Source: Acidobacteriota bacterium (GTDB lineage: Bacteria; Acidobacteriota; Thermoanaerobaculia; Multivoradales; JAHZIX01). Taken from it: a stretch of 59,465 nucleotides of DNA. Shown here in pieces: positions 50,802-58,747 of the stretch (within the stretch, counting starts at the first letter, position 1; the number at the start of each line of letters is the position of its first letter). Under the pieces are notes generated by a model. That model was given only the letters and a program-made list of their open reading frames with translations. It was not told the DNA's origin and did no database searches. The translations under genes and the position numbers were made by a program. The stretch lies in contig JAXHTF010000020.1 in the NCBI GenBank assembly GCA_034211275.1, positions 1-59,465 of the forward strand, read 5' to 3'.

Positions 50802-52139
50802 TCAGGAGAGACGCAGCGTGATGCTGTTGGGATCCACCGTCGGACGGGCGAAGAAGAAGCCCTGGGCGAAGGTCACGTTCATCTCCCGCAGCACCTGGCA
50901 TTCCTCCGCCTTCTCCACTCCCTCGGCGATGACCTGGGCGCCGATGCTGTGGGCGATGGTCAGCAGGCTCTGCAGCAGGCTGCGCTTGATGGGGCTTTTG
51001 TGCAGGTCGCGGATCAGCGACAGGTCGACCTTGAGATAGTCCGGCTGTACCTCCGCCACCGATTGCAGCGACGAGTAGCCGGCCCCCATGTCGTCGAGGG
51101 CGATCTGAAAACCGATGAGGCGCAGGGCGGCGACGCTGCGGCGGAAGTCCTGCCAGGCGGTGATGGCGACCCGCTCGGTGATCTCGATGACGATATCCGC
51201 GGGGCGGAGCCCACAACGCTCCGCCTGGTCCACCAGATTGCGGCAGAAGAGCTCGGGATCGGTGAACCCCCGGGCGGAGCAATTGAGGAACAGGCGCCCG
51301 CTGTTGCCCAGCTCGCCGGCGCGGCGGATGGACTCGAAGCGGCAAATGCGCTCCAGCTCGACGATGTGATCCGTCTCCTCGGCGAAGGCGAAGAGCATCT
51401 CCGGATTCTCGAACACGCCGCCGGTGGGACCACAGCTGAGGGCCTCGAAGCCGTGCACCTCGCCGCTGTCGAGGCTGATGATGGGCTGGAAGCGTACGGT
51501 GATGTCCACCGCCGAGACGATGCGCCGGAGCTCCCGAATGCGCTCCGAGTGCTGCTTTTCCCGCTCCCGGCGGCAGATGGAGCGGAGGGTGTCGAGGGTG
51601 CGGTAGAAAACTCGTTCGAGCCGCACCATGGGGTCCGGCAGGAGCAGGTCGGCGGCGCTTTGCACCGACAGGGGACGCGGACTCTCGTTGTCGAATTGCA
51701 CCCGCAGCCGGGCGGAAAGGTGGTCGGCGATGCGTTCCTGCAGCTCCTCGAGCCTCTGGGCCGCGCTGGCGGCGTCGTCCAGCCCCACGACCAAGACGAA
51801 CTCCTCCCCCCGGACGTTACAGATGGCGAGCACGTCGTCGGAGCTCAGACGGTCCCGTTGAAAGACCCCCAAGGCTTCCGCGACCTGGCGCAGCAGCCCG
51901 TCGTAGGTCTCCCAGCCGTAGATCGACTCCAGCGGCGCTTCGGCGCTCAGGTCGAGGTAGAGCAACCCCAACCGGCGACGGTTCTGGACCAGCTCCCGAA
52001 TCTCACTCAGCACCGCCGTCAGCGACGGCAGCTCGGTGTTGTGATCGACGAGAGCACCGCGTAGCTCACGCCAGCGACTCTCCTCCTCGGCGCTGACGGT
52101 GTCTTGGAGGCTCACAGCCTCAGCTCCAAGATCTTGCAC
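50802..52139 (-). CDS. EAL-domain protein with degenerate GGDEF domain
   Basis: A protein of about 445 residues. The N-terminal half resembles a GGDEF domain (LGLLYLDLSAEAP, later NVRGEEFVLVVG) but has RGEEF in place of GG(D/E)EF, so it is probably not a cyclase. The C-terminal EAL domain keeps FEAL, the Asn of FLNCSA, Glu in VIEITER, DDMGAGYSSL, YLKVDLSLI, AEGVE and AQGFFFARP. The Arg that normally follows EAL (ExLxR) is replaced by Cys in EALSCGP. It may still hydrolyse c-di-GMP or act as a c-di-GMP sensor. It is predicted cytosolic. The start is uncertain: GTG 52139 has AGGA nearby, while a TTG at 52187 gives 16 more residues. Confidence 0.82.
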   Translation of the reverse strand: MQDLGAEAVSLQDTVSAEEESRWRELRGALVDHNTELPSLTAVLSEIRELVQNRRRLGLLYLDLSAEAPLESIYGWETYDGLLRQVAEALGVFQRDRLSSDDVLAICNVRGEEFVLVVGLDDAASAAQRLEELQERIADHLSARLRVQFDNESPRPLSVQSAADLLLPDPMVRLERVFYRTLDTLRSICRREREKQHSERIRELRRIVSAVDITVRFQPIISLDSGEVHGFEALSCGPTGGVFENPEMLFAFAEETDHIVELERICRFESIRRAGELGNSGRLFLNCSARGFTDPELFCRNLVDQAERCGLRPADIVIEITERVAITAWQDFRRSVAALRLIGFQIALDDMGAGYSSLQSVAEVQPDYLKVDLSLIRDLHKSPIKRSLLQSLLTIAHSIGAQVIAEGVEKAEECQVLREMNVTFAQGFFFARPTVDPNSITLRLS

Positions 52140-52264
52140 CTCATTCCTCGTTGATTCGTCCGGCGGCTTCAAGACCGCCGAACCCAAGATAAACGCATCG
52201 AATACCGTAAGTCTACAACGTCAAATAGCTCCCGGGGCATCAAATCTAGCCTCCGGAAGAATCG

Positions 52265-53776
52265 TTACCCCTCGCCGCCCTTTTCGAGGGAACGGAAGCG
52301 CCGCAGCTCCGCCTCCAACGGATCTGCCGGCTGGTCGCCGAGGATCAGGACGAAGGGCTCGACCTCTCGGTGCCCGGGGAGGGTCGAAAGCTTCCAATAG
52401 AGCAGCCCCGCGACCAGCTCCGGATCCACCGTCTGCGCGGCCCGGCGCAGCGCCGCCAGCGCCTGCGCCCGCTCCTGCGGAGCCAGGGGCTCGTCGGTCC
52501 ACACCATGAGCCGGGTGGAGGGCAGGCTGGGTTCCGTTGCGGAAGTCTCGTCGGCCTCGGAGGTTTCGTCAGCCTCGGTGGTCTTGTCGGCCTCGGAGGC
52601 CTCGGGCGCGGGTTCCGGCTCGGGCTGCGCCGGCAGGTGAATGAGGGAGAACCCCTGGCTCGCCCAGGGCTCCACCGTCGAGCCGCGGCGGGAGGTATAG
52701 CCGAGCTCGGTGAAGATCACCGGCATCTCCCCCAGCTCTTCCTCCAAGCGGAAAGCGACGATCTCCTCGAGCACCGCCTTCCAGCCTCGCTCCAGCTGCT
52801 GCGACAGGTCCCCCGCCGCGGGATCTCGGGGATCCGGCGGCGTGCGCAGCTGAAAATAGCCGTTGATGCCCATCAGGTCCAGGTGATCCCAGAAGCCCAC
52901 CTCCTGGTATTGATCGAAGTTGGCGGCGTAGGTGAGCCGGCCGCCGTAGATCTCCCGCACCTTCGCGATGAGCTCCAACCAATGCTCCTCGAGCATGCGG
53001 CGGCGGCGGTTCATCACGTCCCAAGGCTCTTCCCCCTCCGCCGGCGGTGCCGGGCTCTCCACCATCCCCCGGGCCCAGGCCACCCGGGCGCCGATCTCCG
53101 CGTCCAGGTAGTCACCGAGGGTAGCGAAGCCGTCGGTGCCCGGCGACCACAGATGATGCTTCTCCATGCCCTGGCGGTGGCTCAGCACCGAGGCCTTGTA
53201 CTCCTCCTGCTTGAGGGGATTGAGGTAGTACTCCTGGAGGGCCGGCATCTCGTCCACCGGGCGGGTGGAAGTCATGGAGTTGAGCTCGCTACCGATGCCC
53301 AGGACGTCCACCCCCTCGGCCTCGGCGTGGCGGGCCCAGGCCTCGACGAAGTTGCCGTATTGGAGAAACCAGGAGCGCACCGCCTGATCACTTTCGGGCA
53401 TCACCTGGCCGTGCCATAAGAAGCGGTTGGCTTCGAAGGCGTGGTCCAGGGCCAGGCGCAGAATCAGCACCACCTCGAGCCCCGCCGCCTTCGCCGCCCG
53501 GATTTCCGAAAGCACCGCCGGATTGTCGGTGTCGTACCAAAGATGGTCGGTATTCCAATTGCCCTGATGAGCGTAGACCGTCACCGACACGGTATTGAAA
53601 CCAGCGTCCAACAAGCCCTGCGCCCAGGCCTGATGATCCGGCTCGTTGACCTGGATGCCCCCGAGCAGGAACGGCTCCCGGGGCTCCGCCCAGCCGTTCC
53701 ACACCAGCAACGCCAGGCCAGCGAGAATCACCAGCACACTCACCACGGCGGCGCTGCGCCATCTTCTACCGGTCAT
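52265..53776 (-). CDS. Glycoside hydrolase family 113-like protein, membrane-anchored
   Basis: A 503-residue protein with an N-terminal helix (AAVVSVLVILAGLALLVW) that anchors it or serves as a signal. The TIM-barrel part shows GGIQVNEPDHQAWAQGLLDA, VLGIGSELNSM (likely acid/base Glu), LTYAANFDQYQEVGFWDHLDLMGINGYF and VIFTELGYTSRRGS (likely nucleophile Glu), the order seen in GH113 beta-mannanases. A repetitive acidic linker (EADETS units, 18-bp DNA repeats) interrupts the C-terminal part before the last strand (GLLYWKL). The substrate is probably a beta-linked polysaccharide outside the cytoplasm. ATG 53776 is preferred to a TTG one codon earlier. Confidence 0.72.
   Translation of the reverse strand: MTGRRWRSAAVVSVLVILAGLALLVWNGWAEPREPFLLGGIQVNEPDHQAWAQGLLDAGFNTVSVTVYAHQGNWNTDHLWYDTDNPAVLSEIRAAKAAGLEVVLILRLALDHAFEANRFLWHGQVMPESDQAVRSWFLQYGNFVEAWARHAEAEGVDVLGIGSELNSMTSTRPVDEMPALQEYYLNPLKQEEYKASVLSHRQGMEKHHLWSPGTDGFATLGDYLDAEIGARVAWARGMVESPAPPAEGEEPWDVMNRRRRMLEEHWLELIAKVREIYGGRLTYAANFDQYQEVGFWDHLDLMGINGYFQLRTPPDPRDPAAGDLSQQLERGWKAVLEEIVAFRLEEELGEMPVIFTELGYTSRRGSTVEPWASQGFSLIHLPAQPEPEPAPEASEADKTTEADETSEADETSATEPSLPSTRLMVWTDEPLAPQERAQALAALRRAAQTVDPELVAGLLYWKLSTLPGHREVEPFVLILGDQPADPLEAELRRFRSLEKGGEG
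52543..52596. repeat. 18-bp tandem repeat in the GH113-like gene
   Basis: Three degenerate 18-bp units (for example GAGGTTTCGTCAGCCTCG) encode the EADKTT/EADETS linker. Confidence 0.75.
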
Positions 53777-53831
53777 CAAACTCTTCGCCTCATGGGTTCT
53801 TCCACCTCATCCATCGCCCCTGGGACCTCTC

Positions 53832-54911
53832 TCAGCCTCCGATGCGGAACATCTCGATCTTCTCCGCCGGCGCGAAAGTGCCGCGGCGCAAGGCCTCGGT
53901 ACGCTCCTCCGAATAGCGATCGGTACGCCGTCGCCAGGTCGCGGCGATGAGCTCCGCCAACTCCTCGTCCGCCGCGCCGGCGCGCAGCGGCGTCTTGAGG
54001 TCCAACCCGGCGGTGGCGAAGAGGCAGGTCAGGAGCTGGCCCTCCGCCGACAGCCGGACGCGGGAGCAGTCGCCACAAAACGGCTGGGTCACGGAGGCGA
54101 TGACCCCCACCTCGCCGCCGCCGTCACGATAGCGCCAGCGCTCCGCCACCTCGCCGGGGTCGGTTTCCCCGGCAGGGTCCCGCGGCACCGGCTCCAAGGG
54201 CATCTCCCGGTCGATGCGGCGGAGAATTTCCTGTGCCGACAGCACCTCCGCCTCCTGCCACCGGTTCACCGTCCCCACGTCCATGTACTCGATGAAACGC
54301 AGCACATAGCCCTGCTCCCGCGCCCAGCGGGCGAGGTCGACGATCTCATGCTCGTTGATGCCGCGCAGGGGCACGTGGTTGAGCTTGATGGGAGCGAGGC
54401 CCACCCGGCGCGCTGCCTCGAGCCCGTCCAGGACTCGCTGCAGTGCGTCGTCACCGCCGCGGGAGCCGTTGATGCGGGCGAAGGTCTCCGGGTCCCGGGA
54501 GTGGAAGGAGACGGTGACCCGGGAGAGCCCGGCGGCGCGCAGGGTCTCCGCCTTCTCCGCCAACAGATAGCCGTTGGTGGTCAACGCCAGGTCGTCGATG
54601 CCGGGAATGGCGGCGAGCTGGCCCACCAGGGTTTCGAGCTCGGATCGCAACAGCGGCTCGCCGCCGGTGAGGCGGATCTTGCGCACTCCCAAACGGCTGA
54701 AGATCGCCGCCAGCCGGGACACCTCCTCGAAGGTGAGAATCTCCGGCCGCGGTAGGAAGTGATAGCGCCGATCCCCCGGCATGCAGAAGCTGCAGCGAAA
54801 ATTGCAGCGGTCGGTGACGGAGATGCGCAGGTCCGTCATGGGCCGCCGGAAAGCGTCTCGCAGCGGTTCCACCGCCGGATCATGGGTGCTGGAGTGGGTC
54901 GGATCTACCAT
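53832..54911 (-). CDS. moaA: GTP 3',8-cyclase MoaA
   Basis: A 359-residue radical SAM enzyme. CNFRCSFC is the CX3CX2C SAM cluster, and LTGGEPLLR follows as in MoaA. The C-terminal cluster is CGDCSRVRLSAEGQLLTC, and the chain ends RIGG, the double-glycine tail needed by MoaA. It makes the cyclic intermediate of molybdenum cofactor synthesis. Near the SAM site VTVSFHSRDPETF replaces the common VSLDSLDP-type sequence, a mild divergence. No other moa genes are in the window. ATG 54911 is the first start before the conserved part. Confidence 0.93.
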   Translation of the reverse strand: MVDPTHSSTHDPAVEPLRDAFRRPMTDLRISVTDRCNFRCSFCMPGDRRYHFLPRPEILTFEEVSRLAAIFSRLGVRKIRLTGGEPLLRSELETLVGQLAAIPGIDDLALTTNGYLLAEKAETLRAAGLSRVTVSFHSRDPETFARINGSRGGDDALQRVLDGLEAARRVGLAPIKLNHVPLRGINEHEIVDLARWAREQGYVLRFIEYMDVGTVNRWQEAEVLSAQEILRRIDREMPLEPVPRDPAGETDPGEVAERWRYRDGGGEVGVIASVTQPFCGDCSRVRLSAEGQLLTCLFATAGLDLKTPLRAGAADEELAELIAATWRRRTDRYSEERTEALRRGTFAPAEKIEMFRIGG

Positions 54912-55050
54912 GGTCGCAAGGGCTCGGGCTCGGCGCCGCCCAGCTGCAGGGCTGGTTCCGAACAAGGCACCGGAATCCTCTCATATCCGCCGGCGCCTTG
55001 GTGCCCCAGCGCGGTGGAGGGTGGCTTCCCCGGGGGAATCCTGGGACGAC

Positions 55051-55983
55051 TCAGAGCGCCGGCCCCGTCGCCGGAGGCTTGCTCGCCGGGCCGCTGCTCA
55101 AGAGCAAATGGCCGGCGGTGGCGAGGAGAATGACCGTGCAGCCGACGACGGCCCAGGCCTCTGGAGTCTCGCGGTGGAAAAGCCACGCCCACAGCGGATT
55201 GAGCACCGGGTCCATCAGCAGCAGCAGCGAGACCTCCAGCGCCGGCAGATGGCGCACCGCGGAGGTCAGGAGCCGGTAGGCCAGGGCGATCTGCACCACC
55301 CCCAGGAAGATCACCGCGCCGGCGTCGGCGAGGGAGATAGAGGTCAGCGGCCAGGCCGCCGGCAGACAGACGACGAAGGCCAGAACGCTTCCGGCGAGCA
55401 CCGCCGGCCCCGCGGCCCCCGGTGCGTCGCGATTTCCGGAGCTCTCCAGCCAACGCAGTCCGAGCACCGTCATCCCCCAGCACATGCCCGTCACCACCCC
55501 CACCAGATTTCCCGCCAGCGGCCTGGGAGCGGTGGCGGTAGGTTCCTGGGCGCCGAGAAAGAAGAGGGCCATACCGGCGGCGAGGAAGACCATGTAGAGC
55601 AAATCCCGGCCGCGGATGCGCTCCTTGAGCACCCACGGCGCGACGCACAGCACATAGAGGGGGGCGGTGGATTGGAGGAAGATGGCGTTGGCGGCGGTGG
55701 TCCATTTGGTCGCCACCACGAAACAGGTGAGGGTCCCGGCATAGGCCAGGGCCACCGGCCAGATGCGCAGCGGCGGCCGGCGCCGGGCCGAGGGCAGCAG
55801 CAGCGGCAGGGCCAGGGCCGCCACACCGCAACGCAGGCTCGCCACTTGCCAGCTGGTGAGGGAGGCCGCCTTCACCGCGGCGCCGCCGGTGGAGAACAAG
55901 ATCGCCGCCGCCACCGCCATCAGCCAAGCCCGCTGCCGCAGAGCCCTGGCGTCCAGCTCTCTCGCGGAGCCGGCCAAGCTCAT
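55051..55983 (-). CDS. EamA family (DMT) transporter
   Basis: A 310-residue inner-membrane protein with ten predicted helices in two repeats of five, the drug/metabolite transporter pattern. The first EamA repeat includes AAILFSTGGAAVKAASLTSWQVASLRCGVAAL; the second includes ALEVSLLLLMDPVLNPLWAWLFHRETPEAWAVVG. The substrate is unknown. Its ATG follows the stop of the LOG-family gene after one base, so the genes are surely co-transcribed. Confidence 0.9.
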   Translation of the reverse strand: MSLAGSARELDARALRQRAWLMAVAAAILFSTGGAAVKAASLTSWQVASLRCGVAALALPLLLPSARRRPPLRIWPVALAYAGTLTCFVVATKWTTAANAIFLQSTAPLYVLCVAPWVLKERIRGRDLLYMVFLAAGMALFFLGAQEPTATAPRPLAGNLVGVVTGMCWGMTVLGLRWLESSGNRDAPGAAGPAVLAGSVLAFVVCLPAAWPLTSISLADAGAVIFLGVVQIALAYRLLTSAVRHLPALEVSLLLLMDPVLNPLWAWLFHRETPEAWAVVGCTVILLATAGHLLLSSGPASKPPATGPAL

Positions 55984-55984
55984 G

Positions 55985-56959
55985 TCAGGACGACCGGCGC
56001 CGGTAAGGCAGGGGGCGTTCGCCGAGATACCAACGAGGCCGGGGGGCTCCCGGCGGCCCGTCCCGCAGCTCCAGACCAAAGCGCCGCCCGACCTGGGAGA
56101 CGATGAAGCTCGCCGCCTCCTCCGGCGAATCGGTGACGAAGAAGCGCTCCGGGTCGTGGGGGGCGATGGTGCCGGCGGAGACCATCTCCCGACCGATGAA
56201 GTCGAGGACGCTCTGCCAATACTCCGTGCCCATGATCACCAGCGGAAAATCGAGAATCTTGCCGGTCTGGATCAGGGTCAGGGTCTCGAAGATCTCGTCC
56301 ATGGTGCCGAAGCCACCGGGCAACACCACGAAGGCGTAGGAGTATTTGACCAGCATCAGCTTGCGAACGAAGAAGTAGCGAAAGTCCACCCATAGATCCA
56401 GATAGGGATTGTGGTGCTGCTCGTGGGGTAGCTCGATATTGCACCCGATGGAACGGCCGTCGGCTTCCTTGGCGCCGCGGTTGGCCGCCTCCATGACCCC
56501 CGGTCCACCGCCGGTCATCACCGTAAAGCCCGCCTCCGCCAGCTCCGCTCCCAGCTGCCGCGCCAGCTGATAGTGGCGATGATTCTCCTTGAAGCGGGCG
56601 GAGCCGAAGACCGTCACGCAGGGGCCGACGAAATGCAGTTTGCGGAAGCCCCGGATGCACTCGCCGAAAATCCGCAATGCCCGCCAAAGATCCTGAGCGC
56701 GGCGCTGGGGACCGGCGAGAAAGGCCGCCTCCTCCAGCTCCGGGGGGACGCGCGTGGGGGCGCCAGGGTCCTCCGGCCCCGGTGAGCCACCGGCCGCCGG
56801 TTCTCCGTCCCGAGCTTCCCGATCCAGGGCATCCCGCGCCTCGACCTCCCCCGACTCGGCCCCGGGAGCCGGTCCGGCGGCCTGACCGACGGCCTTGTCG
56901 GCTCCCTCTTCGGGGCCGAGCACCTCGGCCTTCCTGCCCTCCTCTTCGCGGTCCGCCAC
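55985..56959 (-). CDS. LOG family protein (TIGR00730-type Rossmann fold)
   Basis: A 324-residue cytosolic protein. The first 70 residues are a low-complexity acidic/Gly/Pro extension not usual in the family. The core has VFGSARFKENH, VMTGGGPGVMEAANRGA and the signature LPGGFGTMDEIFE, as in LONELY GUY-type phosphoribohydrolases and pyrimidine/purine nucleotide 5'-monophosphate nucleosidases. These release a base from a nucleoside monophosphate. The start is GTG at 56959, 4 nt after the metalloprotease stop, with only a weak ribosome binding site, so the true start could lie further in. Confidence 0.9.
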   Translation of the reverse strand: MADREEEGRKAEVLGPEEGADKAVGQAAGPAPGAESGEVEARDALDREARDGEPAAGGSPGPEDPGAPTRVPPELEEAAFLAGPQRRAQDLWRALRIFGECIRGFRKLHFVGPCVTVFGSARFKENHRHYQLARQLGAELAEAGFTVMTGGGPGVMEAANRGAKEADGRSIGCNIELPHEQHHNPYLDLWVDFRYFFVRKLMLVKYSYAFVVLPGGFGTMDEIFETLTLIQTGKILDFPLVIMGTEYWQSVLDFIGREMVSAGTIAPHDPERFFVTDSPEEAASFIVSQVGRRFGLELRDGPPGAPRPRWYLGERPLPYRRRSS

Positions 56960-56963
56960 GGCC

Positions 56964-58577
56964 CTAGGTACAGGTCGCGAAAGCGAAGGTGTCTTGGATC
57001 GGCTGGAAGGGATCGCGCAGCTGGTTGGAGTAGGTGCGCTCCGTACCGGTCTCCGTGTCCACGACCCGGATCTGGACTTCGACGTTGGTCAGACCGCCGG
57101 CGAAGACCCAGAAATTGCCGTTGATTCCGCAGCCGTCGAGCACCTTGATCACCACCTCGACGTTGGCAGCGTTGAAGAACCAGAAATATCCGGTATCGCC
57201 GGTGAGCTCCACCGCCTGACCGGTGCCCACAGCCCCGGCGGCGGTGGCGAAGGTCGCATCCACCGCGAAGCGCCCTGCCTGCAGGCAAAGGGTGGTGGCG
57301 TCGGGCTGGCAGCCGGTGGTGGCGAACTCTTCATAGAGGAAGAGGATGCCGGCGCGGTCATCGAGCCCCAGCTGGCCACCACGGCCGTCGTCGTGGACGA
57401 AGGCGCGCATCAGGGCTTCGTCCTTGACCGCGGTGTCACAGGGGCCGGAAGCGACATCGCCGCAGGAGTGGCGCAGGCCCAGAGTGTGGCCTAGCTCGTG
57501 GCTGAAGACCTCCTCGGAGACCAGGGAGTCGGCGAGCAGGCAGCCCGAGCCGGCGTTGGTGACGATGTCGGCGCCGATGATGTCGATGTACTCCGCTCCG
57601 CGGTAAGTGTGAGTTTGGGAGGTGTCGAACCAGGGCCCGCCGAGGGCGATGACGCCACCGGTGATGCAGCTGAAGGTGCCGCCGAAGGTGGAATTGCTAT
57701 TGGGGTCGTCAAAGAGAATGGTGTTTTCGCCGTCGAAGCCGCCGGAGACCAGCCCCCCGGAGGCGGTAGTGGTGCCACCGTAGAGATAGCGGATGGGGGT
57801 GGAGGGATCGTCGGTCCACAGATCCAGGGAGGTGCTGAACTCGGCGAAGCCGCCGCCGGCGAGGCCGGACTGACCGCTCTCGTGAGCGAAGAAGGTCACC
57901 GACTGGCCGAAGTCGAACTCCCGCCAGCGCAAGTTCAGGCCCCCGCTCGCGAAGAGGGTGAAAGCGTCGGTGAGGCTTTGTGCGGCCACCGCGTCGGTTT
58001 CCAGGCGGTAGCCGACGGAGCGCTTGAGACCGGCGGCGCGGGAGGAGATCCAGCGGCTGAAGGAGTCATAGTCCCGCAGGCCTTCCGGCTGGGCCTTGCG
58101 GCCGTCGGGGCGGATCGCCAGCGAGTCCCCGAGCCAGCGCAGGGCGAGCACCCGATCCTCCACCTCGACCCGAAAAAAGACCCCCAGGGAGAGCTGCACC
58201 AGGCGGAAGGCACCATCCTCGTTGGGGCGCAGGAAGAGCATCACCCGCTGACCGGCCTGGAGACGCGGTACGCCGGAGAGCTCGAGTCCCAGCCCCGAGG
58301 TCGCCGCACCGGGCATCGAGCGCGCCCCCACGACCCGCACCACCAGGGTACTGCCGGGCACGCTGCCCTTGAGCACCCGCTGAACCTCCACCTGGTAGTC
58401 GGTGGCGGGCATGGCGGCGACGGCGGCGGGGCCGGCGTCGCTGACCAGCGCTTCCACCACCAGCGGTGCCGAGTCCAGGAGCGCCTCGTCGGTCATCGGC
58501 ATGTAGGTCAGACCGATGGCCGGAGCGGCTCCCCAAGCGAGACAAGAGCAGATCAGAGCAAGTAGGACACGGCGCAT
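56964..58577 (-). CDS. Secreted metzincin-type metalloprotease
   Basis: A 537-residue exported protein with a signal peptide (VLLALICSCLAWGAAPAIG). HELGHTLGLRH (residues 360-370) is the zinc motif HExxHxxGxxH of metzincins. Upstream lie an N-terminal domain of about 180 residues and a propeptide-like part; the catalytic region contains several cysteine pairs (CITGG, CLLADS, CGDVASGPC) that may form disulfides. The C-terminal domain of about 110 residues (LCLQAGRFAVDATF to TYSNQLRDPFQ) is a beta-rich module that I recall as widespread on secreted proteins of some acidobacterial genomes, perhaps a sorting or adhesion domain. It is the first gene of a likely unit with the LOG, EamA and possibly moaA genes. 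Confidence 0.85.
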   Translation of the reverse strand: MRRVLLALICSCLAWGAAPAIGLTYMPMTDEALLDSAPLVVEALVSDAGPAAVAAMPATDYQVEVQRVLKGSVPGSTLVVRVVGARSMPGAATSGLGLELSGVPRLQAGQRVMLFLRPNEDGAFRLVQLSLGVFFRVEVEDRVLALRWLGDSLAIRPDGRKAQPEGLRDYDSFSRWISSRAAGLKRSVGYRLETDAVAAQSLTDAFTLFASGGLNLRWREFDFGQSVTFFAHESGQSGLAGGGFAEFSTSLDLWTDDPSTPIRYLYGGTTTASGGLVSGGFDGENTILFDDPNSNSTFGGTFSCITGGVIALGGPWFDTSQTHTYRGAEYIDIIGADIVTNAGSGCLLADSLVSEEVFSHELGHTLGLRHSCGDVASGPCDTAVKDEALMRAFVHDDGRGGQLGLDDRAGILFLYEEFATTGCQPDATTLCLQAGRFAVDATFATAAGAVGTGQAVELTGDTGYFWFFNAANVEVVIKVLDGCGINGNFWVFAGGLTNVEVQIRVVDTETGTERTYSNQLRDPFQPIQDTFAFATCT

Positions 58578-58685
58578 GAGAAAACCTCCCGGAGTGATCC
58601 TGTGAGCACTACAGCGGCGGCGATGGCGGGCCACTGAGATGCGGGCGTCGGATTTTATATGGTGCCACAGAATAGAGGCCCCAGG

Positions 58686-58726
58686 CCAGCCCCGAGCCAG
58701 CTCCTAGCCAGCCCCGAGCCAGCTTC
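58686..58726. repeat. 22-bp tandem duplication
   Basis: GCCAGCCCCGAGCCAGCT occurs twice with a 22-nt period in the spacer between the metalloprotease promoter region and the last gene of the window. Confidence 0.7.
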
Positions 58727-58747
58727 CTGGAGCTCGGGAACGGTGCG

